From assembly GCF_016863395.1 (NCBI RefSeq), contig NZ_BOOU01000050.1, positions 1 to 36,674 on the forward strand: a DNA stretch of 36,674 bases. The letters are read 5' to 3'. The notes under the pieces were generated by a model. That model saw only the letters and a list, made by a program, of their open reading frames with translations. It ran no database searches and had not been told where the DNA came from. Positions within the stretch are counted from its first letter, which is position 1. Each line of letters starts with the position of its first letter. Both the position numbers and the translations under genes were made by a program. Positions 8,035 through 16,459 of the stretch are shown here, in pieces. This DNA is from Sphaerisporangium rufum (GTDB lineage Bacteria; Actinomycetota; Actinomycetes; Streptosporangiales; Streptosporangiaceae).

Positions 8035-9279
8035 GTGACGGGGCGGGGCGGGGCACCGCTGACGGCACTCGCGTTGCCCGGGTACCGGGCGTTCATCGCC
8101 TCGCAGGCGCTGGGCAACGCGGCGATGTGGATGCACCGCACCACGCACGTCTGGCTGGTCGTGCAGATCACCAAGGGCGACGGAGTGGCGGTCGGCGTGG
8201 TGACCGGCCTGCAGTTCATCCCGATGATCGTGCTCGGGCTCGGCGGCGGCGCGCTCGGCGACCGTTTCGACAAGCGCCGGATGATGCTGCTGACCCAGTC
8301 CGCGGTGGTGCTGGCGGCCGCCGTGCTGGCCCTGCTGGTCGCCCGGGGCGCCGCCACGCTGCCGATCGCCTACGCCTTCGCCCTGCTGCTCGGCGTCCCC
8401 GGCGCGCTGGACGCCCCGGTCCGGCTGGCCTACCCCCGGCAACTAGTGCCGTCCGAGCTGCTGGCCCCGGCGGTCGGGGTGAACGGCGCGGTCTTCCAGC
8501 TCGCCCGGGTCGCCGGGCCGGCCCTGGCCGGCGGGCTCATCGCCTGGCACGGCACCGCCACCGTGTTCGCCGCCGTCGCGGTACTGGGGGCCGGCGCCTG
8601 CGCGGCGCTGTGGCGGGTACGGCCGCCACCCGCGCCGGACCCCGTGGTATCAGGAGGCGCGCCGGGCCTGCGCGGCCGGTGGCGCCGGGCGTACCTGGTT
8701 CCGATGCTGGGCGGCTTCCTGCTCGGAGTGGGCATCGCCCACCTGCAGCTCGCCGTGCCCCTGCTGCTGGATCCCACCGCGCGCGGCGCCGCCGGGACGT
8801 TCGGCATGCTGACCGCGATGATCGGCCTCGGCGGCGTGGCCGGGGCAGGGCTGGTGACCGTCACCCGCGGTGCTTCGGGTGACCGCGGGCTACTGTGGTG
8901 GTCGGCCGCGTTCTGCGCGGTCACGGTGGCCGTGGCCGCGCTGCCCACCGGCCTGGCGATGGGCGCGGGGCTGTTCCTGGCCGGCGTGACGATGCAGATC
9001 TTCGGCACCTCCGCCATCTCGGCGCTGCAGCTGCGCTCGCCCGCCGACGTGCAGGGCCGGTTGATGGCGTGGTACGTGATCGTGTTCTTCCTCTGGGCAC
9101 CGGTCGGCGGGCCGGTCTTCGGCCGGCTCGCCGGCCTCGCCGGGGTGCGCCCCGCCCTGGCCGGCTCCGGCCTGGCCTGCCTGGCCGTGGCGCTGCTGGG
9201 GCTGGCGATGCTCCGGCCGGGCCGGCCGGGTGACCGCGGCGCCCCTCGACAAAGCGGTGACCGGCGGGGTATTACTTGA
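8035..9279 (+). CDS. MFS transporter
   Basis: The protein is 414 residues long with about 10-12 hydrophobic segments spread along its whole length. The cytoplasmic loop between helices 2 and 3 carries GALGDRFDKRRMM, the MFS motif-A signature, and there is a PGALDAPVRLAYP segment before the middle of the chain, as in the EntS-like (MFS_3) branch. It would sit in the cell membrane and move the pathway substrate in or a product out; direction cannot be told. GTG 8035 lies just after the LLM stop. It is the last gene of its transcript: the TGA at 9277-9279 abuts the second operator. The C-terminal tail is short, polar and arginine-rich. Confidence 0.9.
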   Translation: MTGRGGAPLTALALPGYRAFIASQALGNAAMWMHRTTHVWLVVQITKGDGVAVGVVTGLQFIPMIVLGLGGGALGDRFDKRRMMLLTQSAVVLAAAVLALLVARGAATLPIAYAFALLLGVPGALDAPVRLAYPRQLVPSELLAPAVGVNGAVFQLARVAGPALAGGLIAWHGTATVFAAVAVLGAGACAALWRVRPPPAPDPVVSGGAPGLRGRWRRAYLVPMLGGFLLGVGIAHLQLAVPLLLDPTARGAAGTFGMLTAMIGLGGVAGAGLVTVTRGASGDRGLLWWSAAFCAVTVAVAALPTGLAMGAGLFLAGVTMQIFGTSAISALQLRSPADVQGRLMAWYVIVFFLWAPVGGPVFGRLAGLAGVRPALAGSGLACLAVALLGLAMLRPGRPGDRGAPRQSGDRRGIT

Positions 9280-9302
9280 TACCAACCAGCCGGTACGAAT
9301 TT
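9279..9302 (+). promoter_or_regulatory. Putative TetR-type operator/promoter, site 2 (second acyl-CoA transcript)
   Basis: TACCAACCAGCCGGTA (9280-9295) has perfect TACC/GGTA outer arms and is followed by CGAATTT. It resembles site 1 at 2731-2754 over 24 bp and sits in the only gap (33 bp) between the MFS gene and the next ACAD. The ribosome site GGGAGG (9303-9308) follows directly. Shared sequence, shared orientation and equivalent position suggest one repressor controls both transcripts. Confidence 0.55.
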
Positions 9303-9312
9303 GGGAGGCCCC

Positions 9313-10512
9313 GTGACGATCGACTCCGGTGACGGACGGCTCGACCGGCTGCGGGCCGAGCTGCGGGAATGGCTCGGCGAGCACCGCCGCCCGTCCCTGG
9401 CGGGGATGGGCGAGTACGACCTGGAGCGCGAGGTCTGGCGCAACCCGGAGTCGCCGCTGCACGACGACTTCCAGGCCTTCGAGCAGGCGTCGCTGGCGGC
9501 CCGGCTGGTCTGCCCGCAGTGGCCCGCCGAGTACGGCGGACGCGGGCTCGGCGAGCTGGAGATGGCCGTCCTCGCCGAGGAGTTCGCGCGGGCCGGGATG
9601 CCCCGGGTCACCCGGGGCATGGGGGAGCGGCTGGCCGGGCCGGCCATCCTGGCGCACGGCACCCCCGAGCAGAGGGCGTACTTCCTGCCCCGGGTGGTCA
9701 GCGGCCAGGACCGCTACTGCCAGGGGTTCTCCGAGCCGGACGCCGGCTCCGACCTCGCGGCGGTGACCACGCGCGGCGTGGTGGCCGGCGACGAGATCGT
9801 CATCACCGGGCAGAAGATCTGGACCTCCCGGGCGCACCTGGCCGACACCCTGTTCCTGCTGTGCCGCACCGACCCGGCCGCACCCAAGCACAAGGGCATC
9901 TCGTACGTGCTGGTGCCGATGAAGGACAACGGGATCACCGTCACCTCGCTGGTCACCATGTCGGGCGAGGACGCGTTCTGCCAGGAGTACATCGACGGCG
10001 CGCGCGCCCCGCTGTTCAACGTCATCGGCGGGCTGAACAACGGCTGGCGGGCCGCGATGACCACGCTCGGCAGCGAGCGCGGCGCGGTGGCCGCCGTGCA
10101 ACACCTTGAGTACGAGGAGGAGTGGCGGGCCCTGGTGGCACGGGCCCGCGAGCTTGGCCGGGACACCGACCCGTTGGTTCGCCAGGATCTCGCCTGGGCC
10201 TACTGCCAGGTGCACGTCATGAAGGCGACCGGCCGGCGCGTCCTCGCCTCGCTCGCCGCCGGTGGCCGGCCCGGCGCGGAGGCCTCGCTGACCAAGCTGG
10301 TGTGGAGCGAGTACCACCGCCGGCTGGGGGAGATCGCCATGGAGATCGAGGGCGCCGAAGGTCTGGTGCGCCCGCCGGGGGAGGGTTACCCGCTCACCCG
10401 GTGGCAGAAGACCTTCCTCACCAGCCGGGCTGAGACGATCTTCGCCGGCACCAGCGAGGTGCAGCGCCGGATCGTCGCCGAGCGCGTGCTCGGCCTTCCG
10501 AAGTCGTCCTGA
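9313..10512 (+). CDS. Acyl-CoA dehydrogenase family protein, probable catalytic (alpha-type) subunit
   Basis: 399 residues. Landmarks in order: CPQWPAEYGGRGLGELE, GFSEPDAGSDLAA and GQKIWTSRAHLAD in the FAD/substrate beta domain, LNNGWRAAMTTLGSERG entering the C-terminal helices, and IFAGTSEVQRRIVAERVLGLP at the end. The terminal motif has Ala where medium-chain enzymes carry the catalytic Glu, but Glu255 in LGSERG lies where isovaleryl-type enzymes keep their base. This pattern is common in actinobacterial FadE proteins that pair with a base-less partner, and such a partner is encoded at 12796-13920. GTG 9313 follows GGGAGG by 4 bp. First gene after operator site 2. Substrate unknown. Confidence 0.9.
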   Translation: MTIDSGDGRLDRLRAELREWLGEHRRPSLAGMGEYDLEREVWRNPESPLHDDFQAFEQASLAARLVCPQWPAEYGGRGLGELEMAVLAEEFARAGMPRVTRGMGERLAGPAILAHGTPEQRAYFLPRVVSGQDRYCQGFSEPDAGSDLAAVTTRGVVAGDEIVITGQKIWTSRAHLADTLFLLCRTDPAAPKHKGISYVLVPMKDNGITVTSLVTMSGEDAFCQEYIDGARAPLFNVIGGLNNGWRAAMTTLGSERGAVAAVQHLEYEEEWRALVARARELGRDTDPLVRQDLAWAYCQVHVMKATGRRVLASLAAGGRPGAEASLTKLVWSEYHRRLGEIAMEIEGAEGLVRPPGEGYPLTRWQKTFLTSRAETIFAGTSEVQRRIVAERVLGLPKSS

Positions 10513-10513
10513 C

Positions 10514-12799
10514 ATGCCGGCCCCGCCCTCCCGGCCCGCGAGCCCGCCGGACGCGCGCGGTCCCGCACCGGACGCCCGGCCGGCCGCCGGCGCCGCGGCC
10601 TGGCCCGGCGCCGGACCGGACGCCTCGCCGGACCTCGCGCCGCTGTTCCGGCCGCGCTCGGTCGCGCTGGTCGGCGCCACGGAACGCTCCATGTGGTCGG
10701 TCAACACCTTCGCCAACCTGCGCCACCACTCCCCGGACATCGCGGTGCACTGCGTCAACCCGCGCCGTGACCGGGTGCACGGTGTCCGGTCCGCGCCGTC
10801 GCTGGCCGCGATCGGCGAGCCGGTCGACCTGGCGTACATCATGTCGCCGCGCGACACCGTGCCGCGGGTGCTGCGCGAGGCGGCCGGCTGCGGCGCCGGC
10901 GCCGCGATCGTACTGACCGCCGGGTTCGGCGAGACGCCGGACGGCCGGGCCGCGCAGCGCGAGCTGGTCGAGGTGGCCGCGGAGACCGGCATCCGCGTGC
11001 TCGGGCCGAACGGGAACGGCTTCGTGGACGTCGCGGGCGGGGTCGTGCCCTTCGGCCTCCGGCTGCCCCCGCTGCCCGCCCCGGGCCGCGCCTCGTTCGT
11101 CCTGCAGTCCGGCGGGCTGATGAAACCACTGCTCTGCCTGGCCCGGTCCTGGGGCGTCGGGGTCGGCCTGCTGGCCAACACCGGCAACGAGGCCGTGCTC
11201 TCCTGCACCGATGTGGCCCGCTACCTGGTGGAGCGCGCGGAGACCGGTGCGGTCGGGCTGTTCCTGGAAGCCTTCCGCGACCCGGCCGCCTTCCGCGCGC
11301 TCGCACACCGGGCGGTCGAGCTGGACCGGCCGCTGGTCGTGCTGCCGGTGGGTCGCAGCGAGGCGGCGCGCAGCGCGGCGATGTCGCACACCGGGGCGCT
11401 GACCGGCGACTCCGCCGTCACCTCGGCGGTGTTGCGCGGCCTCGGGGTGGTCGAGGTCACCTCGCTGGAGGAACTGCTCGCCACCACCGACCTGCTGGCC
11501 CGAGGGCTGCGCCCGGGCGGTGGCCGGCTCGCGGTCGTCTCCGCCTCCGGCGGGAGCTGCGAACTGCTGGCCGACCAGGCCGCCGAGCAGGGCCTGACCC
11601 TGCCGCCGCTGCCCCCGGCCGCGGTGCGGGGCCTCACCGCGATACTGCCGGAGTTCGCCCACGTGGCCAACCCGCTGGACGTCACCGGGTACGCGACGGT
11701 GGACCCGGCACTGCCGGCCCGCGCGGCGGAGGTGGTGGGCCGGGCCGGGGCCGGGCGGTTCGACCTGATGCTGTTCCAGGCGTTCGTCTCGCCGCCCGGG
11801 TCCCCGTCCGCCGCGGACCGCGCCCACTTCGCCGGGCTCGCCGGGACGCTGCACGCCCTGCCGATGCCCGCCGTGCTGCAGGACGAGGTGGCGGTGGGGC
11901 TCGGCGACTTCGCCCGCGAGCTGTTCGCCGAGCTCGACCTGGTCCGGCTGCCAGGGATCGAGGTGGGGCTGCGCGCCGTCGCCGGCGCCGTCCGCTACAC
12001 CGCCCGCCGGCGCCGCCTGGTCACCGGCCCCGGGGCCGAGGCGGCGGCCGGCACCGGGTCGCGAACGGAGGCCGGCGCGGACCCGCCGGCCGGGCGGGCG
12101 CCGCTCCCGCCCGGTCCCTGGTCGGAGGCGGTGGCGCTCGGCCTGCTGGCGCGCGGCGGCGTGCCGGTGGTGCCGCACCGCCTGGCCGGCGGCGTGGCCG
12201 CCGCCGTGGCCGCCGCCAGGGAGATCGGCGGCCGGGTGGTGCTGAAGATCTGCTCTCCCGACATCGCCCACAAGTCCGATATCGGAGGCGTGGTGCTCGG
12301 GGTCCAGGGCGACGTGGCGGTGGCCGACGCGTACGCGGCGCTGATGTCGGCCGCAGCGGCCCGCGCCCCGGCGGCCCGGATCGACGGCGTGCTGGTCACC
12401 GCGTTCCGGCCCGGCGGCCTCGAGCTGATCGCGGGCGTGCGCCGGGACCGCGTGTGGGGCCCGGTCCTGGTGCTGGGCTTCGGCGGCGTGCTGGTCGAGG
12501 TGCTGGCGGACGTGGCGATCCGGCCGCTGCCGGTCGGCACGCCGGAGGTGCTGGAGATGCTCGGCGAGCTGCGTGGCGCGGCGCTGCTGCGCGGCGCGCG
12601 CGGCGCCCCGGACGCAGACGCCGGGGCGATCGCCGAGGCGGTCCGGGCGCTGGCCGGCACCGCGCTGAGCTGGGGCGATGGTTGGGAGTCAGTCGAGGTG
12701 AACCCGCTGCGGGTCGACGGGACGGTGGTGGAGGCGCTGGACGCCCTGCTGGCCGCCGCGCCCGGCGGGTCACCGAAGATCAGCGGGAGGGCGCGATGA
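10514..12799 (+). CDS. Second NDP-forming acyl-CoA synthetase (acetate--CoA ligase family)
   Basis: A 761-residue fused alpha-beta acyl-CoA synthetase with the same order as its paralogue at 537-2693: CoA-binding domain, succinyl-CoA-ligase-like region with His292 in SHTGAL, and a C-terminal ATP-grasp domain with His586 in AHKSDIGGVVLG and the closing VEVNPLRV. The first 45 residues are a Pro/Ala/Asp-rich leader outside the fold, and a second low-complexity Ala/Gly/Pro linker precedes the ATP-grasp domain. ATG 10514 comes 1 bp after the upstream stop. The start could lie downstream of the leader, but no better ribosome site is evident. The gene is embedded between two ACAD genes, so its acyl-CoA is probably an intermediate or end product of this pathway. 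Confidence 0.92.
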   Translation: MPAPPSRPASPPDARGPAPDARPAAGAAAWPGAGPDASPDLAPLFRPRSVALVGATERSMWSVNTFANLRHHSPDIAVHCVNPRRDRVHGVRSAPSLAAIGEPVDLAYIMSPRDTVPRVLREAAGCGAGAAIVLTAGFGETPDGRAAQRELVEVAAETGIRVLGPNGNGFVDVAGGVVPFGLRLPPLPAPGRASFVLQSGGLMKPLLCLARSWGVGVGLLANTGNEAVLSCTDVARYLVERAETGAVGLFLEAFRDPAAFRALAHRAVELDRPLVVLPVGRSEAARSAAMSHTGALTGDSAVTSAVLRGLGVVEVTSLEELLATTDLLARGLRPGGGRLAVVSASGGSCELLADQAAEQGLTLPPLPPAAVRGLTAILPEFAHVANPLDVTGYATVDPALPARAAEVVGRAGAGRFDLMLFQAFVSPPGSPSAADRAHFAGLAGTLHALPMPAVLQDEVAVGLGDFARELFAELDLVRLPGIEVGLRAVAGAVRYTARRRRLVTGPGAEAAAGTGSRTEAGADPPAGRAPLPPGPWSEAVALGLLARGGVPVVPHRLAGGVAAAVAAAREIGGRVVLKICSPDIAHKSDIGGVVLGVQGDVAVADAYAALMSAAAARAPAARIDGVLVTAFRPGGLELIAGVRRDRVWGPVLVLGFGGVLVEVLADVAIRPLPVGTPEVLEMLGELRGAALLRGARGAPDADAGAIAEAVRALAGTALSWGDGWESVEVNPLRVDGTVVEALDALLAAAPGGSPKISGRAR

Positions 12800-13920
12800 G
12801 GCTGGGGTTCACCGAGGAACAGGACGAGCTGCGCGCGGGCGTACGCCGGCTGCTGGCCGAACGGGCGGCGCCCGACCGGCTGCGCGCGGCGACCGAGGCG
12901 GCCGAGCCGTACGACACCGATCTGTGGAAGATGATGGCGCGGGATCTCGGCCTGCACGCCATGGCGATCCCGGAGGAGTACGGCGGGGCCGGGTACGGGT
13001 TCCGCGAGCAGTCGGTGGTGCTGGAGGAGATGGGGCGGACCCTGCTGCGCTCGCCCTACCTGTCGACGGTCGTCGTGGCCGCCGCGGCGCTGCTGCACGG
13101 CGATGACGAGGAAGCGCGTGCCCGGTGGCTGCCCCGGATCGCCGCCGGCGAGGTGGTCGCCACCCTGGCGCACGCCGAGCCGGGCGTCGGGTGGCGGGCG
13201 GGCCGGCCCCGCGCGGTCGCGGTGCGGGACGGCGCCGGCTGGCAGGTGGGCGGAGCCAAGTCCCACGTCGTGGACGGCGCCGAGGCCGGCCTGCTGCTGG
13301 TGTCGGCCGCCGCCGGCCAGGACGGCCGCGATCTCGTGCTGCTCGCGGTGGATCCCGGCCACCCGGGGGTCACGGTGACGGAACTGCCCGCCCTGGACAC
13401 GACGCGGCGGCTCGCGTCGGTCACGTTGGACGGCGTGCCGGCGCAGGCGGTGGCGACCGGCGAGCGCGCCCGGCGGCTGCTGGACCGCGTCCTGGACGTC
13501 GCGGTGACCGGGCTGGCCTGCGAGCAGGCGGGCGCGGCGGCCCGGGCCCTGGAGATGACGGTGGAGTACGCCAAGGTACGCCACCAGTTCGGGGTGCCGA
13601 TCGGTTCGTTCCAGGCGGTGCAGTTCACCTGCGCCGACATGCTGCTGCACCTGGAGGCGGCCCGGTCCGCGGCCTACTACGCGGCCGCCGCGATCGACCG
13701 GGACGACGAGGACGCGCCGATCGCGGCCGCGGTCGCCAAGGCGGTCTGCTCCGACGCCGGCATGGCCATCGCGGCGGAGATGGTACAGATCCACGGCGGC
13801 ATCGGCTACACCTGGGAGCACGACGCCCACCTGTACTTCAAGCGGGCGGCGTCCTCCGCGGGCCTCTTCGGCGACGCCGACCTCTACCGCGAGCGGGTCG
13901 CCACCCTGGCGGGGGTCTGA
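12796..13920 (+). CDS. Acyl-CoA dehydrogenase family protein, probable non-catalytic (beta-type) subunit
   Basis: 374 residues with the ACAD fold: MRLGFTEEQDELRAGVRRLL at the N-terminus, IPEEYGGAGYG, a degenerate middle domain (LAHAEPGVGW), YAKVRHQFGVPIGSFQAVQ and QIHGGIGYTWEHDAHLYFKRA. The usual terminal EGTSE motif is replaced by LFGDADLYRER, and the isovaleryl-type position is Ala when aligned back from VRHQFG, so I find no Glu at either usual base position. Known actinobacterial ACAD heterotetramers (ChsE4-ChsE5 type) pair such a subunit with a catalytic one; the ACAD at 9313-10512 is the natural candidate. ATG 12796 overlaps the preceding stop and has GGGAGGG upstream. The heteromer is inference. 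Confidence 0.88.
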   Translation: MRLGFTEEQDELRAGVRRLLAERAAPDRLRAATEAAEPYDTDLWKMMARDLGLHAMAIPEEYGGAGYGFREQSVVLEEMGRTLLRSPYLSTVVVAAAALLHGDDEEARARWLPRIAAGEVVATLAHAEPGVGWRAGRPRAVAVRDGAGWQVGGAKSHVVDGAEAGLLLVSAAAGQDGRDLVLLAVDPGHPGVTVTELPALDTTRRLASVTLDGVPAQAVATGERARRLLDRVLDVAVTGLACEQAGAAARALEMTVEYAKVRHQFGVPIGSFQAVQFTCADMLLHLEAARSAAYYAAAAIDRDDEDAPIAAAVAKAVCSDAGMAIAAEMVQIHGGIGYTWEHDAHLYFKRAASSAGLFGDADLYRERVATLAGV

Positions 13921-13921
13921 C

Positions 13922-14350
13922 GTGGCCGGCGATGAGGGCAGGCCCAAGCCGGTGCCCCGGCCGACCCCCGACACCGCCCCGTACTGGGACGGCGCGGCGG
14001 CCGGCGAGCTGCGCGTGCCCCGCTGCCGGCCGTGCGGCGAGGCGTTCCTCTACCCGCGCCCGCACTGCCCGGTCTGCTCATCGGACGACATCGAGTGGTT
14101 CACCGCGAGCGGGCGGGCCACCCTGCACTCCTACCTCATCGCGCACATCCCGGCGCCCGGCTTCGAGGATGAGGTGCCGTACGCGGTCGCGGTGGTCGAG
14201 CTGGAAGAGGGGCCGCGGTTGATGTCCGGCATAGTGGAAGTGCCGAACGATCCCGAGCACCTGGTCCTCGACATGGAGCTGGAGGTCGTCTTCGACCGGC
14301 ACGGCGACGTCGCGGTGCCGAAGTTCCGGCCACGGGGCGGCGCCCGGTGA
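13922..14350 (+). CDS. DUF35 zinc-ribbon/OB-fold protein (partner of thiolase-like protein)
   Basis: The 142-residue protein has the two-part DUF35 layout. An N-terminal helix with PYWDGAAAGELRVPRC leads into a rubredoxin-like zinc ribbon with four cysteines (CRPCG and CPVC, about residues 38-60). An OB-fold follows, with the conserved PYAVAVVELEEGPRLMSGI. DUF35 proteins bind thiolase-like Ltp proteins; in steroid side-chain breakdown the DUF35 part of ChsH2 is required by the Ltp2 retro-aldolase. The gene overlaps the thiolase-like gene by 4 bp (GTGA), so a 1:1 complex is likely. GTG 13922 starts 1 bp after the ACAD stop. Confidence 0.9.
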   Translation: MAGDEGRPKPVPRPTPDTAPYWDGAAAGELRVPRCRPCGEAFLYPRPHCPVCSSDDIEWFTASGRATLHSYLIAHIPAPGFEDEVPYAVAVVELEEGPRLMSGIVEVPNDPEHLVLDMELEVVFDRHGDVAVPKFRPRGGAR

Positions 14351-15498
14351 GCCGCCGTCCCGGGGTCGCCATCGTCGGGGCCGCCGAGACCGAGCGCATC
14401 GGCCGGGTGCCCGACATGTCGGCCATGCAGTTGCACGCCGCGGCCGGCCTGGCCGCGCTGCGCGACGCCGGACTCACCACCGCCGACATCGACGGGGTGG
14501 CCTGCGCCGGGGAGAGCCCGGTCGACGTCGCCGACACGCTGGGCATCCGTGCCGGGTACCTCGACGGCACCATGGTCGGCGGTGCCTCGTTCATGCTGCA
14601 CGTCCGGCACGCCGCCGCCGCCATCGAGGCCGGGCTGTGCCACACGGTGCTGATCACCCACGGGGAGTCCGGCCGGTCCCGGATCGGCATGCAACCCTGG
14701 GCGCCCGCGCCTCAGTCGGTGCGCGGGCAGTTCGAGGTGCCCTACGGGGCGATCCTGGCACCGTCCACCTTTCCCATCGGCGTGCTCCGTTACATGAAGC
14801 GCTACGGCATGACCCCCGAGCAGCTGGCCATGGTCCCGGTCGTCCAGCGCCGCTGGGCGGCCCGCAACCCGCGGGCGAAGCTGCGCGAGCCGATCACCGT
14901 CGAGGACGTGCTGGCGTCCAGGATGATCTCCTATCCGTTGCACCTGCTGGAGTGCTGCCTGGTCACCGATGGCGGCGCCGCCATCGTGGTCACCTCCCGG
15001 GACCGGGCCGCCGACCGGCCGAGACCGCCGGTGCACCTGCTCGGGGCGGGCGAGGCCGGTGAGTCGCCGGCGATCTCGCAGATGGCGGACCTGACCTCCT
15101 CCCGGGCGTTCCGCGACGCCGGCCGGGCCGCGTTCGCCGAGGCCGGGATCTCGCACGCCGACGTGGACCATCTGATGATCTACGACGCGTTCGCGCACGT
15201 CCCGCTGTACGGGCTGGAGGACCTGGGCTTCGTCGGCCGAGGCGAGTCCTTCTCCTTCGTCGAGGAGGGCCACACGGCCCCCGGCGGGCGGCTGCCGACG
15301 AACACCAACGGGGGCGGCCTGGCCTACACCCACACCGGCATGTACGGCATGTTCGCCATCCAGGAGTCGGTGCGCCAGGTGCGCGGCGAGGCGGCGGCCC
15401 AGGTCGACGGGGTGCGTGTCAGCGTCGTGCTCGGCAATGGCGGCTCGTTCATGAGCGCCGGGGTGCTGGTGCTCGGCGCGGCGGAGGCCGCCGGGTGA
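14347..15498 (+). CDS. Thiolase-like lipid-transfer family protein (Ltp2-type, no catalytic Cys)
   Basis: 383 residues with the SCP-x/Ltp thiolase fold: VAIVGAAETERIG at the start, a mid-domain CCLVTDGGAAIVVTS, IYDAFAHVPLYGLEDLGF, and NTNGGGLAYTHTGMYGM followed by ESVRQVRGEA near the end. The thiolase nucleophile position reads GGASFM and the second cysteine position reads GNGGSF, so both catalytic Cys residues are missing. Ltp2-type enzymes with this pattern are retro-aldolases that release a short acyl-CoA from a beta-hydroxyacyl-CoA, acting with a DUF35 partner, which is encoded directly upstream. That reaction is therefore a better guess than thiolysis. The substrate is unknown, and a non-catalytic role is possible. 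Confidence 0.88.
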   Translation: MSRRPGVAIVGAAETERIGRVPDMSAMQLHAAAGLAALRDAGLTTADIDGVACAGESPVDVADTLGIRAGYLDGTMVGGASFMLHVRHAAAAIEAGLCHTVLITHGESGRSRIGMQPWAPAPQSVRGQFEVPYGAILAPSTFPIGVLRYMKRYGMTPEQLAMVPVVQRRWAARNPRAKLREPITVEDVLASRMISYPLHLLECCLVTDGGAAIVVTSRDRAADRPRPPVHLLGAGEAGESPAISQMADLTSSRAFRDAGRAAFAEAGISHADVDHLMIYDAFAHVPLYGLEDLGFVGRGESFSFVEEGHTAPGGRLPTNTNGGGLAYTHTGMYGMFAIQESVRQVRGEAAAQVDGVRVSVVLGNGGSFMSAGVLVLGAAEAAG

Positions 15499-15509
15499 GG
15501 CGGCGGGGA

Positions 15510-15528
15510 CGGCCGCGGCGCGCGGCCG
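15510..15528 (+). terminator. GC-rich hairpin between thiolase-like and SDR genes
   Basis: CGGCCGCG (15510-15517), a 3-nt loop and CGCGGCCG (15521-15528) form a perfect 8-bp stem. There is no U-tract. It lies in the only gap (60 bp) inside the second transcript and could attenuate readthrough or protect an mRNA end. The SDR gene continues in the same direction. Confidence 0.4.
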
Positions 15529-15558
15529 GTCGGAGCAGGACCTGGGGATGGAGGAGCG

Positions 15559-16458
15559 ATGTCGAGGTTGTGTGAGGGACGCGTGGTGATCGTGACCGGT
15601 GCCGGCAACGGCATCGGCCGCCACCACGCGCTGGAGTTCGCCCGGCAGGGCGCCACGGTGGTGGTCAACGACCGCGGCGTGCGGCGCGACGGCTCGGGCG
15701 GCTCGGGCACGCCCGCCGACGAGGTCGTGGCGGAGATCGCCGCGATGGGGGGACAGGCGGTGGCCGACCACGGCGACGTGTCGGACGTGGCGGCGGCCGA
15801 GGAGATGGTCGCCACCGCGATCGACCGGTTCGGCCGGCTGGACGTGCTGGTGAACAACGCCGGCATCCTGCGCGACCGCACCCTGGTGAACATGGCCGAG
15901 GAGGAGTGGGACGACGTGCTGCGCGTGCACCTGAAGGGCACGTTCGCGCCGTCCCGGGCGGCCGCCCGGCACTGGCGGCGGCGAGCCAAGGCGGGCGAGC
16001 GGGTCGCCGGGCGCCTGGTCAACACCTCGTCCTCCTCCGGGCTGCTCGGCAACATCGGCCAGAGCAACTACGGGGCGGCCAAGGCCGGCATCGCGGGGTT
16101 CACCATCGTCGCCGCCATGGAGCTCGCGCCCTACGGCGTCACCGTCAACGCGGTCGCCCCCGGTGCGCGGACCCGGATGACCGAAGGGCTGATGGCCGAG
16201 GCCGACGGCGACCTCGACCCCTACGACCCGGCCGCCATCTCGCCGCTGGTCGCCTGGCTGGGCAGCGAGCGGTCGGCCGGGGTGACCGGCCAGGTCTTCG
16301 ACGCCCGCGGCGGCACCATCGGCGTGTACGAGGGGTGGCGGGTCGGTCCCACCGCGACGCTGCCCCGGCTGTGGCGCGCCGAGGAGGTCGACGGCGAGGT
16401 GCGCAAGCTCCTGGCCCAGGCGGTGCGCAACCCCCGGCTGCCCGAGGCGGCGGGCTGA
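15559..16458 (+). CDS. SDR-family 3-hydroxyacyl-CoA dehydrogenase-like protein
   Basis: A classical short-chain dehydrogenase of 299 residues. The NAD(P) loop is TGAGNGIG; NNAGIL is the structural motif; the catalytic Ser lies in the TSSSSG run, with Tyr171 and Lys175 in NYGAAKAG. The segment VVVNDRGVRRDGSG after strand 2, with Asp ending that strand, favours NAD. This segment is typical of the (3R)-hydroxyacyl-CoA dehydrogenase part of peroxisomal multifunctional enzyme type 2 and its actinobacterial relatives. It is longer than a plain SDR because of a C-terminal extension of about 50 residues, also seen in that group. With the MaoC hydratase immediately downstream it can hydrate and oxidise an enoyl-CoA. 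Strong ribosome site GGAGGAG precedes ATG 15559. Confidence 0.9.
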   Translation: MSRLCEGRVVIVTGAGNGIGRHHALEFARQGATVVVNDRGVRRDGSGGSGTPADEVVAEIAAMGGQAVADHGDVSDVAAAEEMVATAIDRFGRLDVLVNNAGILRDRTLVNMAEEEWDDVLRVHLKGTFAPSRAAARHWRRRAKAGERVAGRLVNTSSSSGLLGNIGQSNYGAAKAGIAGFTIVAAMELAPYGVTVNAVAPGARTRMTEGLMAEADGDLDPYDPAAISPLVAWLGSERSAGVTGQVFDARGGTIGVYEGWRVGPTATLPRLWRAEEVDGEVRKLLAQAVRNPRLPEAAG

Positions 16459-16459
16459 C

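Noticed and set aside
14347-15498. Ordinary acetyl-CoA acetyltransferase (thiolase) call
   Set aside because: Both catalytic cysteine positions are replaced and a DUF35 partner is adjacent, so an Ltp2-type call fits better.
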